Shown here: positions 46,975-57,880 of the stretch, piece after piece
Position numbering within the stretch: the stretch's first letter is position 1
Layout of the letters: every line of letters begins with the position of its first letter
DNA from: Isoetes taiwanensis
Lineage: Eukaryota; Streptophyta; Lycopodiopsida; Isoetales; Isoetaceae
Assembly (NCBI GenBank): GCA_021234155.1
Contig: JAJEKV010000002.1
Location: 15,659,428 to 15,723,427 of the forward strand
Direction of reading: 5' to 3'
Length of the DNA: 64,000 nt
Translations under genes and position numbers: made by a program
Notes under the pieces: generated by a model
The model's database searches: none
Told to the model about the DNA's origin: nothing
The model's input: the letters and a program-made list of their open reading frames with translations, nothing else

Positions 46975-47600
46975 CATAATTAACCACTAAGGAACCACTA
47001 TACATGTGGTTATTTATGCAAAAAATTATAATCTTAATAGAAACCACATATTATAGTGGTTTTTATGGTTTTTCATGCTAGTTTTTGTTGCAACATGGTT
47101 TATTTAAATTGATAATGGGTTCTAGCATGGTTTTCTTGTTAGTTTATTGATGCAACATCGGTTATTAAGTTGATAATGGTTTATGGTATGGTTTTTCAAT
47201 GCTAGACGATGATTCTCCACATTGGTTTTCTTTTGTAGCATGGTTTACTAGAATTAGTGTAGTTTGAAAGGCGGTTTTCACTGCCAATTTAAATACCTAG
47301 TGGTTATTCATGTTGGTTTTCTATTGCCGAAATTGTCTATTAAAAATCGACCACATTGGTTTTATTTTGTAGTATGGTTTATAAAATTAATGTAGTTTAC
47401 AAGGTGGTTTTTACTGCCAATATAAATATCTAGTGGTTATTCATATTGTTTTTCTATTGCAGAATTGTCTACTAACAATCGAATATGATTTGTAGCATGG
47501 GTTTCCGTACCATTTTAATTTTCATGGTGGTTATTTATAATTCCCAACCAAAAGGGTGGTTATTCATAGTGCTTATTCATAAACTTCAATAGATATTATA
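46975..47600. repeat. Left subterminal repeat array of the CACTA-like element
   Basis: Many imperfect copies of TGGTTATTCAT, GTGGTTTT and TAGCATGGTTT, with about 10-20 bp words in the same orientation. The right end holds the complementary style (ACCACATT, ACCATG). Confidence 0.8.
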
Positions 47601-47754
47601 CTTTCATGATGTAGATTAAATTATTACTTAAATATATGCTATGAAATGCATGCTTATATTTAAGACTACCGGAAATACTGAATATTGTAGTGTAGTTACC
47701 CGGAAGACCCTAGAAATTTTGATGCGAATTTTTTTTTGGTTATTGATTTTTTTT

Positions 47755-48116
47755 TTTTAGATTGTCGCATATTTCAAGAACGACTTTCCCCCCAACCCCC
47801 GGGCGCTGCATTTCGTACTGGAGCCCCTAGCCCTTTGCTCCAACGAAGTTGCAGTGTAACAATTTTGTTCATGGAAAGCGTAAGTGGGAACGATTCCACT
47901 TTTGCAAGGGCGGATTCAGAACCCGTCCAGGCTATGTTGAAAAGGTCAAGACCTAGAAGCAATAGAAAGCATGAAAATATTAGAAACAAGTTTGTAGATC
48001 GATTTTCCCCAGTGGTTGATTTTCCAGGGTCGGATTTGTTGTTGCCAATTTGTTACCAAGGTCGGCATTGCTTTGAATACAAACACAAAACAAGAAGGTA
48101 TTTTCATAACAAATGA
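47755..48116 (+). other. Exon-like block inside the CACTA-like element
   Basis: A T-rich tract ending TTTTAG at 47760 precedes a segment open in more than one frame. One frame reads FKNDFPPNPRALHFVLEPLA for about 32 codons before a stop; another stays open to 48116 with a basic RSRPRSNRKHE stretch. It could be a captured exon. No family is recognised. Confidence 0.3.
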
Positions 48117-48643
48117 GATATAAGAATGGCTTCAACATGAGGAGCATAATGTCAGCTTAATTTAGCTCTTAAAAACAGGGGAATGTGATTTAGGAAAAAA
48201 AAACATCAGATAAAGCAAGAATTAGAAAGGGACAAAATAAAAAGCTTTAGAATGTAGCTGCTTACTGGTTGCTAGATCGGCTTTTGTACCAGCTTAAGGA
48301 CATAAGTGGACTAAAGGAAGAAAGCGAAAAAAGATATGTTTGTTGACGCAAGGCAATTAAAAGATATATATCTTCACCTTTTGAATTTAGAACAAATATT
48401 TCTAAGATCTTTTCCAATAGCAAAATGGCATTCAGACTCTAGCTTCCTTTCACATTCACCTAGGGGTTTAATTGTTCATACATGTTAACTATAACACATG
48501 ACATTTAAGTTACTAATTAATGAGGGGTTTAGTCGAAAGATTTCTGGTTCTGAACCTTGTTCTGAACTGGCACCAAGTCGACTGTACTATTTCATGGTGG
48601 AGGGCATTTTAGCAAATATATAAATACAGGGGTATTTTAACAA

Positions 48644-50642
48644 GGGAAAATTTAAAAAATGCCTAGGTGTCATGTTTGAGCCACCTTGGCATGTTTGAGT
48701 CATCTATGTGGCAGGTTTGAGCCACCTTGGCATGTTGAAGCCTAGTGCCATGTTGGAGCCACCTTGGCATGTTGAGCCACCTTGGCATGTTGAAGCCTAG
48801 TTGCTATGTTGGAGCCACCTTGGCATGTTGGAGCCTAGGTAGCATGTTTGAAGTCAAATGCTAGTGAAGTGTGTTAATATTCAAATATTCAAATATTCAA
48901 ATGCCTCTACGACCGAGAACAGCTATGGGAACAAGGCTCTTGGGTATTTCGGCATCAACTTTGCTGCATCGCCAATTCGGATCACTATTCTAGCATCGTC
49001 TACACTCCATCAGTGATTCGAAATCATTTTGGCACATTTTCTTGGGCGCTTAGAGACTGTAAAAAGCCGGATCTATTTTACATTGAACAATTATGCATGC
49101 GTCTCTCTCTCTTTCTACATTTTCTTAATAATCAGGTGGACAAATCTGGTGGTAAGAAGCTTGCCTACGGTGGCAAGATGGCTATGGATAGTCACCATAC
49201 TTGCTCATTTTTGTATTTTTTGAAAATCTATTGCAAAGCTTTATTGAATGGATACATGCTACAGATCCTTAGAAGCCCGAGCTATAATGGACAGAATCGA
49301 CTTTTTCTTTTGCAGGGATTCTCATGCTAGAAGCTTTGGCTAGAGGCAGGATCTACAACAAAAATTACATTTGATGTGCAACAATATTTAGTCTCTTTGT
49401 TTTGGAGCAGAACCTAGTTGATCATTGGGGCAATGAAGAAAATTTTGTTAGGAAAAGGATACTTTCCTAAGTTCACCTCATAATAGGAGGCAACTACAGT
49501 ACAAATATGTTTGCTTAAACATAAAGTTGGTAAGCTCACAGAACATGTTAAATTATAATGATGATGTACAGATAGTGAGTTTACTGGATATGTAGAATTG
49601 TTATGGTGATGGACAGACTACATGCATTGATCAGATAGATACCAAGGATACAAGATCCAGGGGAAATAAGAATCAAATGAAGCATTTACACTATAGGTTT
49701 TGGAACTGAAGCATGGTACTAAGGTTTAGAACCATGGTGCTAAGGTTTATAGCTTCGAGGTTAATGGTTGAACCATTACATTAAAGTTATCCATTATTAA
49801 GGTTTTAACCATTGATGATATTGTTTCATATTATGACGAAGACCCCGTCAAGATTCAAATAGCAAGTTTATCTGGAGGGAAAAGCTCAGATCTATTTTTG
49901 TAAAGACAGGACAGTCGAATGAAGTTACAGACCGGATCGGTAGTCTCCATGACTGCCGGATCCTTGTAAATAAAACCAAGTAGAATAATCGAATTATATA
50001 GCTTGATACACTGAAGAAAATTGACAGAGTTCGTAAGGTAAACATTTGTGTATTTGATAAGATATTTTCAGTACTCTAAGTTATCATTTGAGTGACTTGA
50101 AGACCATTGGTAAGTGAATAGTGTTTTTCATGATTATATGTATTTCATATAATACAATGTGGTGTGGAAGATATTATCAAGGGGAAATCTATTTAGAACA
50201 TAAGTCAAGGTGTTGTTTTGTAAACTGAATTATGATCTATATTCTATCTAAGGGTAAATAATCTAACAAAGTTTCCAGCATTGTTGAGCTTCTTAGGAGT
50301 GGCTAGTCTAAGATGGAAAAAAGATGCGATATCTACTTTGTTTAAACTGGGAGTGTGCGAACAAAACAAATCCAAAGCAATAGCCATCGGAGCTGTGGCA
50401 ATCCTACTGGAGCTGGTGAATGAAGAAGAAGGGAAAATGGTAGAGGATGCATGAAGGAAAAATGGTGGAGAATGATTTGGCAGCTATTAGCACTTCCGTG
50501 CAGGTAGTTTACATGGGAAGGCCATAGCTCTCGGGTAAAAGAAACTACAGGTGTAAAATAGGGGCATTTTGACAAATATATTAGAAATAAAAGGGCATTT
50601 TGACAAATAACTAAAATACAAGGGCATTTTTAAAATTTTCTC
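48644..50642. mobile_element. Non-autonomous MULE nested in the CACTA-like element
   Basis: The ends are inverted, starting GGGAAAATTTAAAAAATGCC at the left, with one mismatch in the first bases at the right. The flanks 48635-48643 and 50643-50651 are both TTTTAACAA, a perfect 9-bp duplication. The interior has a minisatellite (48665-48850) and a block near 49140-49210 shared, in inverted orientation, with the Pack-MULE at 9277-10262. Its right TIR is preceded by more GGGCATTTTGACAAATA-like repeats. Similar words also lie just left of the insertion (48600-48634), suggesting insertion into or next to a related end. Confidence 0.9.
48665..48850. repeat. Minisatellite with GAGCCACCTTGGCATGTT unit
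   Basis: About eight to ten imperfect copies of an 18-25 bp unit (GAGCCACCTTGGCATGTT with TGAAGCCTAG variants) inside the nested MULE. Confidence 0.92.
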
Positions 50643-50814
50643 TTTTAACAATTATAGGTGAACACAATGGCATTTTGCAAAAATACTGAGGAGACTAATG
50701 TAACGGTCCATTAAATCGGGCGTCCAACTCAGAGATGTCTTTCTATTGTATTTTATTTCTCACAATGGTTTTGATCATTATTTCTCCCGCTCATTTTTTT
50801 CCCCTTTACAGAGG

Positions 50815-51048
50815 CTCAAACGCCATAGCCATGGTGCCCATGGCTTTTCTGGCCTTGATCAGAACGTATCCGATCCGATACGTTGGATGCATAGGAGCTC
50901 TGATCTGATGGATGCGTCTGCGCAACTAGCCCTGCATGGCAAAGATTCACTTGATAAACTGCTCCGACTGGCCATTCCGACCCTTTCCAAGAAACAACGA
51001 TGGAGTTGCAAATCCCTGGAGATTCATGGCAGCATTTTGACATCCTAA
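50815..51048 (+). other. Exon-like block inside the CACTA-like element
   Basis: Begins after a pyrimidine tract and TTTACAG (about 50815). It is open for about 78 codons with protein-like content (short piece: DASAQLALHGKDSLDKLLRL), ending in a stop. An antisense frame of similar length exists, so it is weak. No family is recognised. Confidence 0.3.
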
Positions 51049-51612
51049 GGTTTTTCTGTTAGGGCCCTTCATGGTCTTTTTTACTGATGATTTTTAATAG
51101 ATTCACAGCTCTATTTGGTATGCAGGAGCTATCTAACGCATATAAAGTCTTCTGAAGCAGAAATCCTTTCCGGCTTAGGTCCATTTTTTACACAGGTGAA
51201 TGAGGGTTTTCCATTTCTTACACAGGTGATGGAGGTTTAATCTTGCATGCAGGACGGAGAGGACTTCGCGGTGAGATCTAAAGCCTGATCATCTCATCTC
51301 TTCTCGCTTTTCTTGCAAAATAAATGGTCATTTAATTTGTTTTTTCTCTGTTTTGCTCTCTTGTATGTTGAATGCTTCTGTTTCCCGATGCATCAATGCC
51401 GCACTTCTGTGTATTAGAAGAAGATTCTGATTACGTGCTTGAAATGCATGCATTGTTCTAAATGTTTATTCAGAATGGACTTATTTTGCTAATGTCTTAA
51501 CAAGCATTACCACTTTTCCCTGGTCCAGAAAAATTTGTACCGTAAATCAGCTTCCTGCCGGAGCAGTTTTGAACTTTTCAAGGAAGGGCTCATTTCTGGG
51601 TACCATCTAGCC

Positions 51613-52965
51613 ATGGGCGCACAGTCTGGTTTATCGCTTCTGATTATCTCCGCATCCGTGATTCTGTACATTATCGCATTCGGCCTGGCTGTAGGAGCCG
51701 AGTCCAGGAGAAGCCATGTGAGTTTTTTAAAATGTTAAGCATTGAGTCAGCAGCTAGTCATAAAAGATATGTACTCCAGTTTCGTGCAAATTTATTAATG
51801 AAGTTTCCTCTCCACTCTTTCTAGTTAGATATTCACCATTTGCTCTAGGGAAGCTTGTATTATATTTGACATTGTTTTTACTGATGTGAGTATTCCTAGG
51901 TGTAGCTGAAACCCCTCTTTATTTTGAGATATTGCAGAAAGCTATTTGGGATGGACTTGTGGCAGGAATCGCGACAGCAATCTCTTTATTTAAAGCTACC
52001 CAAGCTTATTCAGTTAGAGACATTGCCAAAGTAAGACCAGAAGTTGCCATTATGGGCTTGCTCTATTTGGTTCTGCTTGCAGTTTCTTACTAAAGCAAGG
52101 GATGTGGACATGCAGCATTTACCTTCTCTTATTCGTGAAGCTAAACGATTATATTGTGACAAGAACTTTCTTGAAGCATTTGGCCAAGTACCAAGGGTCC
52201 GGGAAGCTATGAAACAAAAGGAAGTGCATCATTTGGAGGGGTATTGCGATCAAGTTCGATGGCTAATGAGACATTCCACAAGTATCATTTCTCAGGTATT
52301 AAAGTACACCATTAGTCTTAGGCGAAACAGATAATGCAAAGACATAACTAAAAGCTGAAAAATGTGTATTCCTCGTTGTGGAACGCATTGTACTAGGGGC
52401 CCCATCCCTTGAAGCTTAGAAGAAAGACTCATTTATTTCTGAGTCCAGTGCACAATTAGAACTCAGCCCATGTAAGCACACCATTGCCTAATCTGGAAGT
52501 GTACCCTGCGGTTGAACTTCTATTGTCCAGATCATTTCCTGCAAAATCAGCATCCATTGATAAATCTGATTCATGTTGCTGTAACCTTTATACAGTATCT
52601 CTTCAGTGGCGGGAAGAATCTGTTTGGCTGCAACCCTATGAATGTTTTTAATGCTGCATGAACCTACTCACATGACATACTGCCAATGTCATATCAGGGC
52701 GAGTAAGGGATCCAACTAATACGCAACTTGAAACTCGTTAGTTTCTTAAATCTTACACTCAAACTAATGATAGAATGCCCAGTGGTGGTGGGCATATCTT
52801 ATAAATTATAAAGATAAGCTTCAGAGGTTCTCCTTCTTCTATTTTATATTTAAACATGTAATGTAGATCAGCTTTTTCACTGATTCTGCATTTGTAGCAA
52901 TGGCCAAATATCGGCTTAGACATGGCAAACAGCTTCTACTCCTGCAAACACTTCATCCGCTACAG
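51613..52965 (+). pseudogene. Phase-consistent exon series in the CACTA-like element; first exon DUF1218-like
   Basis: Four blocks bounded by GT and AG join without a frame break: 51613-51717 (35 codons), 51938-52030 (31 codons), 52083-52295 (71 codons) and 52898-52965 (68 bp). The first starts with ATG and reads as a signal-anchor, LYIIAFGLAVGAESRRS, matching the N-terminus of plant DUF1218 membrane proteins. The next has DGLVAGIATAISLFKATQAY, and the third is charged and helical (FLEAFGQVPRVREAMKQKE). The second intron would be only 52 bp, short for plants. Cys-rich later parts of DUF1218 are missing, and blocks 2-4 are not recognised. A fusion of captured pieces, or a truncated host gene, is possible. 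Confidence 0.45.
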
Positions 52966-53289
52966 GTAAAGGGTTATTGCTTATGTTTGTACTTGTAGTT
53001 TCAAGCATTTCCTTAACATGATTCAAGGATCCAGACGGTTGGCCCAAACATTTTGATCATTCATTCCCTTTTAAAGTTTTGTTGCATGTTTTATTTTATG
53101 TATCCTTGTTTTTTGCAGTATCAAGTGCAGTATTAGCTCAAAATTTGGAGCACTCAAAGCAACTGTTGCATATTTCTGGAAATAAATTTATCACTCTTTA
53201 AGAGTTCTGGAAATGGTTGGGGTTCAAATCCCCTTGCTCCCTAATTTTTGTAGAAGCCACTAGAGTCCATAAGAAACCATTTGCAATTA

Positions 53290-53960
53290 GTCTACTAGCA
53301 TAAACTTGGAATGCTTCAAACAATATAACGTTACTGGTTATCATTATTGGTTTATAAATGACCTTACTGGTTATTATAATAGTTTTAGTGGTTAATCATT
53401 GTTATTTTTGGTTATCATTATTGGTTAACAAGATATTAATTTTTGTTATCATTATTGGTTAATAAATCACACTACTGGTTATCATTATTGGTTTATTAGT
53501 TATCAGTATTAGTTTATTATTGGTTTATAGATGACCATAACAAAACCGTGCATATTTGGAACAAACAAATACACCTAGATTAACAGTAATTTCTAACACA
53601 TTGCAAACCATGTGCGTTTACCATGGCATGACTAGTGCATTTACCATGACATTTAGTCATGTCAGTTTACCACAATAATGAACCACATTATGGAATCACA
53701 TGAATAAACACCATATTAAACCACATCCACAACCTTCATGTTATACCACATGGACAAACCATACACTTAAAATGGTATAATATACCACATTTATTTATGA
53801 ACATGCAAAACCACTTTAACAAACTCTACAAAGAAGCCCATCCATCTAACCATCCTAAAAAACCTCACAAGAGAACCCATTAGTTTAGTCACATATGGTT
53901 TTTAATGATATCAACCCACAAACATGCATTGGTTTTGTAGAATGGTTTTATAGTCATAAC
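53290..53960. repeat. Right subterminal repeat array of the CACTA-like element
   Basis: Tandem-like TTACTGGTTATCATTATTGG words with TTTATAAATGACC (about 53330-53530), then ACCACATT, ACCATG and TTACCATGACAT words up to the TIR. It is the counterpart of the left array. Confidence 0.8.
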
Positions 53961-54006
53961 CATGGGAAAAACCATGTAGAGTTTTAATTTTGGATGCCTT
54001 GTGGAT

Positions 54007-54210
54007 GTTGCTCTTCATGCTGCAGAAGAGCAGCATGAGCTTGGAATGATGACTTATCTACTGGGCTGCGACAACGTTCTTGTGTGTAATGAATGCCTCT
54101 GTTTTGTTGGTGACGGGAAATTGGATGAATATGGTCGCTGTAAACGCTGTACATGTCTTAAGGAATGGGGGGATATTGCAGGGTTTGCTCTGGATTCTGG
54201 ATTGAACTAG
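54007..54210 (+). pseudogene. Unrecognised host gene, C-terminal part with CxxC...CxxC motif
   Basis: Continues the frame from 46607-46948 after the CACTA-like insertion. It has a helical stretch (VALHAAEEQHELGMMTYLLG) followed by CNECLC, a 14-residue spacer and CKRCTC, which looks like a small zinc ribbon, then KEWGDIAGFALDSGLN and a stop. In-frame acceptors AG at 54030 and 54033 exist; the stronger-looking TGCAG at 54025 would put the downstream sequence out of frame with the donor at 46925. The function is unknown. A short basic/acidic protein with a terminal metal-binding knuckle suggests a nuclear or nucleic-acid role, which is inference only. Confidence 0.65.
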
Positions 54211-54790
54211 GAGCTACTATGCAAGCTATTTTGTTTATGCTCCAGCTTTTTTGAGCTCCAATTTCTGCCCTTTCTTTTTTCGCATGGCATGCACCATCAT
54301 GAACTCAGAACACACGAATGGGTCTGTCAAGAAAGCGGGATATGCTTCTGCTGCGGCTTATATACTATAAAGTACATGTGCATTCTGTAATGGACATGAT
54401 ATAAATTATGTATAAACTCTGTAATCTAATTTGTTGTCCATAATAGCAAAATCAGTAGCCTTTGATAAATTTGCTCCTTAGCTTAGATCACCCCATCCTG
54501 GAGACCTTAAGCAGGTTAATTCATTCTCATAGTTGCGACTAAGTTGCTTCATAAAGATATCTCCAGCTAAGGTAATCCACGGAAAACAAAGCAGAGATCT
54601 TTTTATACTGCACATGATTTAACTGAACCTCTTCTAGATCAAGATAAACTTTCCTTATATCGTGTTTTGCGATTTATAATATGTAGGAATGTGGAAGATC
54701 TCATCACATCTTCAATGACTTAACCACTAAGTCAAAAACATTTTGTCCTGTCACGATTCCAATTTAACATATGGAACACAACAAGAGCTT
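54211..54790. other. Downstream region of the interrupted gene
   Basis: 3' flank following the stop at 54210. No distinct AATAAA signal, gene or repeat is recognised. Confidence 0.45.
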
Positions 54791-55507
54791 CGTAATGATC
54801 GCCTGGAGCGAATTACTGCAATATTCCGTCAATTTTATAGAGTGTATTTCTTCCCCCTTTTTGCTTAGCGGCGCCGCTTCCCCTGTTTTCCGCCTTCCAT
54901 AATAGCCATCTTTCAGCCATCGCATCCATCGCTGCATTTTTCATCAGCAGGGTTTTTCATCAGCAGGGTTTTCATCAGCAGGGTGTTGGCGGCATCCATC
55001 GCTGCATTTTTCATCAACAGGGTTTTGGTCGATGGTGTTTGATGAGCAGCATAACCCTGTTCTTGCATTTTTCATTTGTAGCATCTTGCATTTTTCATTG
55101 CAGATCAAAACCGTGTAGATCTGGGGCTCTGATCATCAGCAACAGGATTCCCAATAGTTCGTCCGATATAAATGTGAGATTCGTGGCTTAGATGGCTCTG
55201 TTTTCGACCCACCGCCTTGCTCTTTAGAAGGACACAGCCGTTTTGATGCCATAGCTCTGCTTTTTCATCCACAAATTCGTAAATCCGAAGTTGAAGATTT
55301 TCTGATAAATTGTGGACCTCTTGCGCATCATTGCCAGTTACAGCAAATTCCTCCTTTGCGGCCTCTGCAACAGGCTTGTCTCATCCGGCGATGGCAATGG
55401 AGTTCGGCTCCATAGCCGCCACAGCTGCCATAGCGGAACACTTATTTTTGCCACGTGTATGCACCTAATTTGTGCAGGTACGTAATTCGCTCCAGGCGAT
55501 CATTACG
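54791..55507. mobile_element. Inverted-repeat element of unknown class (717 bp)
   Basis: A perfect 26-bp inverted repeat: CGTAATGATCGCCTGGAGCG and the next six bases at 54791-54816, with its exact complement at 55482-55507. The interior has CATCAGCAGGGTTTT direct repeats (about 54950-55025) and no convincing gene. No clear target duplication is seen, possibly because another palindrome lies eight bases to the right. Confidence 0.75.
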
Positions 55508-55514
55508 TTTGTTA

Positions 55515-55663
55515 ATTTCCGGCGGTCGGAATTCCGCCGGAAAATTTTCTCGGCGGAGCCGCCAGCCTCGGCGGCGCACTCGCGGCTCCACCGCTCGTGC
55601 ACCGCCTCGGATGGCGGCGCCGCCTCGAAAATTTATCCGGCGGAATTCCTTCCGTCCGGAAAT
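55515..55663. mobile_element. GC-rich palindromic MITE candidate with TA target site
   Basis: Arms of about 50 bp (ATTTCCGG..AATTCCGCCGG.. / its complement) face each other around a CG-rich centre. It is flanked by TA on both sides (55513-55514 and 55664-55665), as in Tc1/mariner-type MITEs, although TA flanks of an AT-ended palindrome may be chance. The overlapping open frames on both strands are by-products of the palindrome. Confidence 0.65.
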
Positions 55664-55665
55664 TA

Positions 55666-56280
55666 TCTAATACATAGTTTTTCAATCCAGGGTTGGAATC
55701 ACCAAATATATGCCAGCAAACTGACACCGGCAGTGATGGTGAAAAAGCGGGACTGTTGATCATGCTACCAGGACTATTGAAAATTGTGTAGCATGCAGTT
55801 CCAACAACAACTGGTCTGAACCCATCGGCAAAACATCACAGAAACGGCACGTCAAGGGCCAAGTAAACTTGGGCGGGTTACAGGAAAATGGCATCTGAGA
55901 CTTGCACTTGGGCTGGTTACAGAATAAGATACATTTGGCTGGACCAGAACCCATAAGAGGAGAGCGAATAGTTGCAAGAAGAGGGCAGTTTTTAAGAAGA
56001 TCTGGTGTCTTGGATTTGGGTTCTGAGACAACACGATTCCGAGAGAAGAGCGCAAAATAGTGAAAGAAAATTGCTTCCAAACTGTCTCCATTAACAGATT
56101 AGAAAACAAACAGCCTCCAATGGCAGAGTCTGTCGGCCGTGCAGCTGTGCATGAGTAAAAAACCAAGCAGACCAAGCCCACAGCCACAAGGAAATAACTT
56201 TCTGGCGCATTTATGCCCAGACCGCACTTTCCTTTTCCCTGCCATGATTGGCAATCATTTCATGATTTTTTGAGAATGAA
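55666..56280. other. Intergenic, no recognised feature
   Basis: Open frames on the minus strand (55760-56187) have no recognised motif and overlap each other. No element ends. Confidence 0.45.
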
Positions 56281-56288
56281 TCCCTTCG

Positions 56289-57070
56289 CAAGGGTTAAAT
56301 TTGCATGGCAGCCCTTCCATTCTTTTGAAGGGCACTTCAAAAACTTGCCTTTCGGTTTGAATGGCATTTTTTAATGTTGCCATTCTACTGCATGGTAAAT
56401 TTTTTGGCTGCCATTCAATACAATAACAAATTAACCAAAAACTCAATAACCAAACCATGAATTTGCTTTATCGAATATAATACTCAATGACTCCTAAATC
56501 GTACTTCCAAATCTCAAAGACTTCCAATCCAAATCGTACTTTTGTTCTTCTACTGCTTTTGCTTCAGCAGATCGGCTGCCACGGAGCTAATCGAGACCAC
56601 TGTAATGACTGTATCGATATGAGCGGGCGGGAGCCGAGAGGAAGGATAAAAAAAAAGGCAGGTCCGTCACTACCGATCAAAAAGGGCCAACTTTTTCTCA
56701 AATCGCGCACCACCATTAAATTCCCAGCAAATCAACCAAAAATTTATTTAATACATAGTTAGTTAGATAATACATTGTATTGTATAGACATTATACATAC
56801 ACGATATGCCAATGACATATGATATTTGCATGGAAAAATATTCGACATATATTAATTAAAATAAAATATTCTATATAATAATGTGTATAAAATTAGAAAT
56901 TTTTAAAATTGCTAGCCATTCTGTTGGATGGCTACATTATTTTCTACATTTCAATTCGAATGGCACTTTTTTATGTTGCCGTTCTTTTGCATGGCTATAA
57001 AATGAAGTGTCGTTCTCTGCATGGCTGGAGGGCTCCAGAATGGTACTGCAACGTTCAAATTTAACCCTTG
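56289..57070. mobile_element. hAT-type non-autonomous element with 8-bp target duplication
   Basis: The ends carry a perfect 15-bp inverted repeat, CAAGGGTTAAATTTG. The flanks 56281-56288 and 57071-57078 are both TCCCTTCG, the 8-bp duplication of hAT insertion. GCATGGC and GAATGGCA/TGCCATTC words recur in the subterminal parts on both sides, with GTTGCCATTC / GTTGCCGTTC-like blocks. There is no transposase. Confidence 0.93.
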
Positions 57071-57078
57071 TCCCTTCG

Positions 57079-57568
57079 TCTTAATCGGGCCAGGGACATC
57101 TTGACTCCTCAACTTATTTACAGTTATTAAGAGCATGACTTATTATAGTCGTCAGTGTCATTAATGCTCGTTAAATCAAATCCCTACTTCCTGCCCACTA
57201 CAGCTGCCCCCACCACATTGGACAACTCAGGTATATAAATAGAGGGGCTCTCTTACCACTCGGCATCGTCTCTTCAGCTCCATTGTTCTCTGGGCGCTTA
57301 GTTCTTCGGGTCTACTTGCCTTGCTAAGGTAGAGTGAGATGATCAATGTTGTAAAAAACGTTGTAGTGGTTGTTTTTCCTCCCTTCGATAATGGGAGCCA
57401 ATGGTTTCTTTTTTCACCTCCTACACATTTAGTACCTAGCTTCCTATGGTAGTTTTTTCTTCCCATTCTACTTCCTTAATACTTAGTTTCCGTTGTATGT
57501 GCTAGCTTACCACGTTAAGATGCTACTTTCAAGAGTCGCCCTTGCGTGAAGTCATGGTTGGCAAATTT
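57079..57568. other. Intergenic, no recognised feature
   Basis: Contains a TATA-like TATATAAATAGAG at about 57232-57244, but no supported coding exon follows within a normal distance. Confidence 0.4.
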
Positions 57569-57880
57569 ACATGTGATTCCATGGTATCTGCTTTTTTCTC
57601 CTCCATAATTTCAAGTTTCGAGGTATAGCCGTCCTTGCATGAAGTCATAGTCGACGTTTCCTTCTTCCCTTTCGTGGTTTTGATAACGTGTTTTCATCAC
57701 ATGTGATTCCATGGTATTTGCTTTTTTCTCCTCCTTAATTTCAAGTTCCGAGGTATAGCTTACATGTGCTTCCGTGTTAATGTGTTATTTTCATACGCTT
57801 GGCGTGTTCCCCTTACATGTGATTCCATGGTATTTCCTTTCTTCTCCTCTATAATTTCGAGTTTCAAGGTATAACTTGCA
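57569..57880. repeat. Three spaced copies of an about 65-bp block
   Basis: ACATGTGATTCCATGGTATT followed by a TTTTTTCTCCTCCATAATTT stretch and CAAGTT..GAGGTATAGC occurs at about 57571, 57699 and 57815, spaced about 115-130 bp. Copies differ at several bases. Confidence 0.85.

Larger units (their letters stand above)
46949..54003. mobile_element. CACTA-like DNA element, 7,055 bp, non-autonomous, with captured gene fragments
   Basis: The ends are perfect 12-bp inverted repeats, CACAAGGCATCC, with weaker similarity beyond. The flanks 46946-46948 and 54004-54006 are both GAT, the 3-bp duplication typical of CACTA elements, whose ends begin CAC. Subterminal regions (about 46975-47600 and 53290-53960) are filled with short GTGGTTAT/GGTTTATTG-type repeats in opposite orientations, as expected for transposase-binding arrays. 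No transposase is recognised. The interior carries a 2-kb MULE and exon-like blocks of host origin. Confidence 0.88.

Noticed and set aside
53205-53250. tRNA-like GGGGTTCAAATCCCC
   Set aside because: Only a T-arm-like hairpin; the preceding 60 bases do not fold into a tRNA.
46925-54033. A pre-existing host intron as the target of the CACTA-like insertion
   Set aside because: Without the element the gap between donor and acceptor would be only 43-52 bp, below normal plant intron size, and the frame runs straight through it. Insertion into an exon explains the sequence better.
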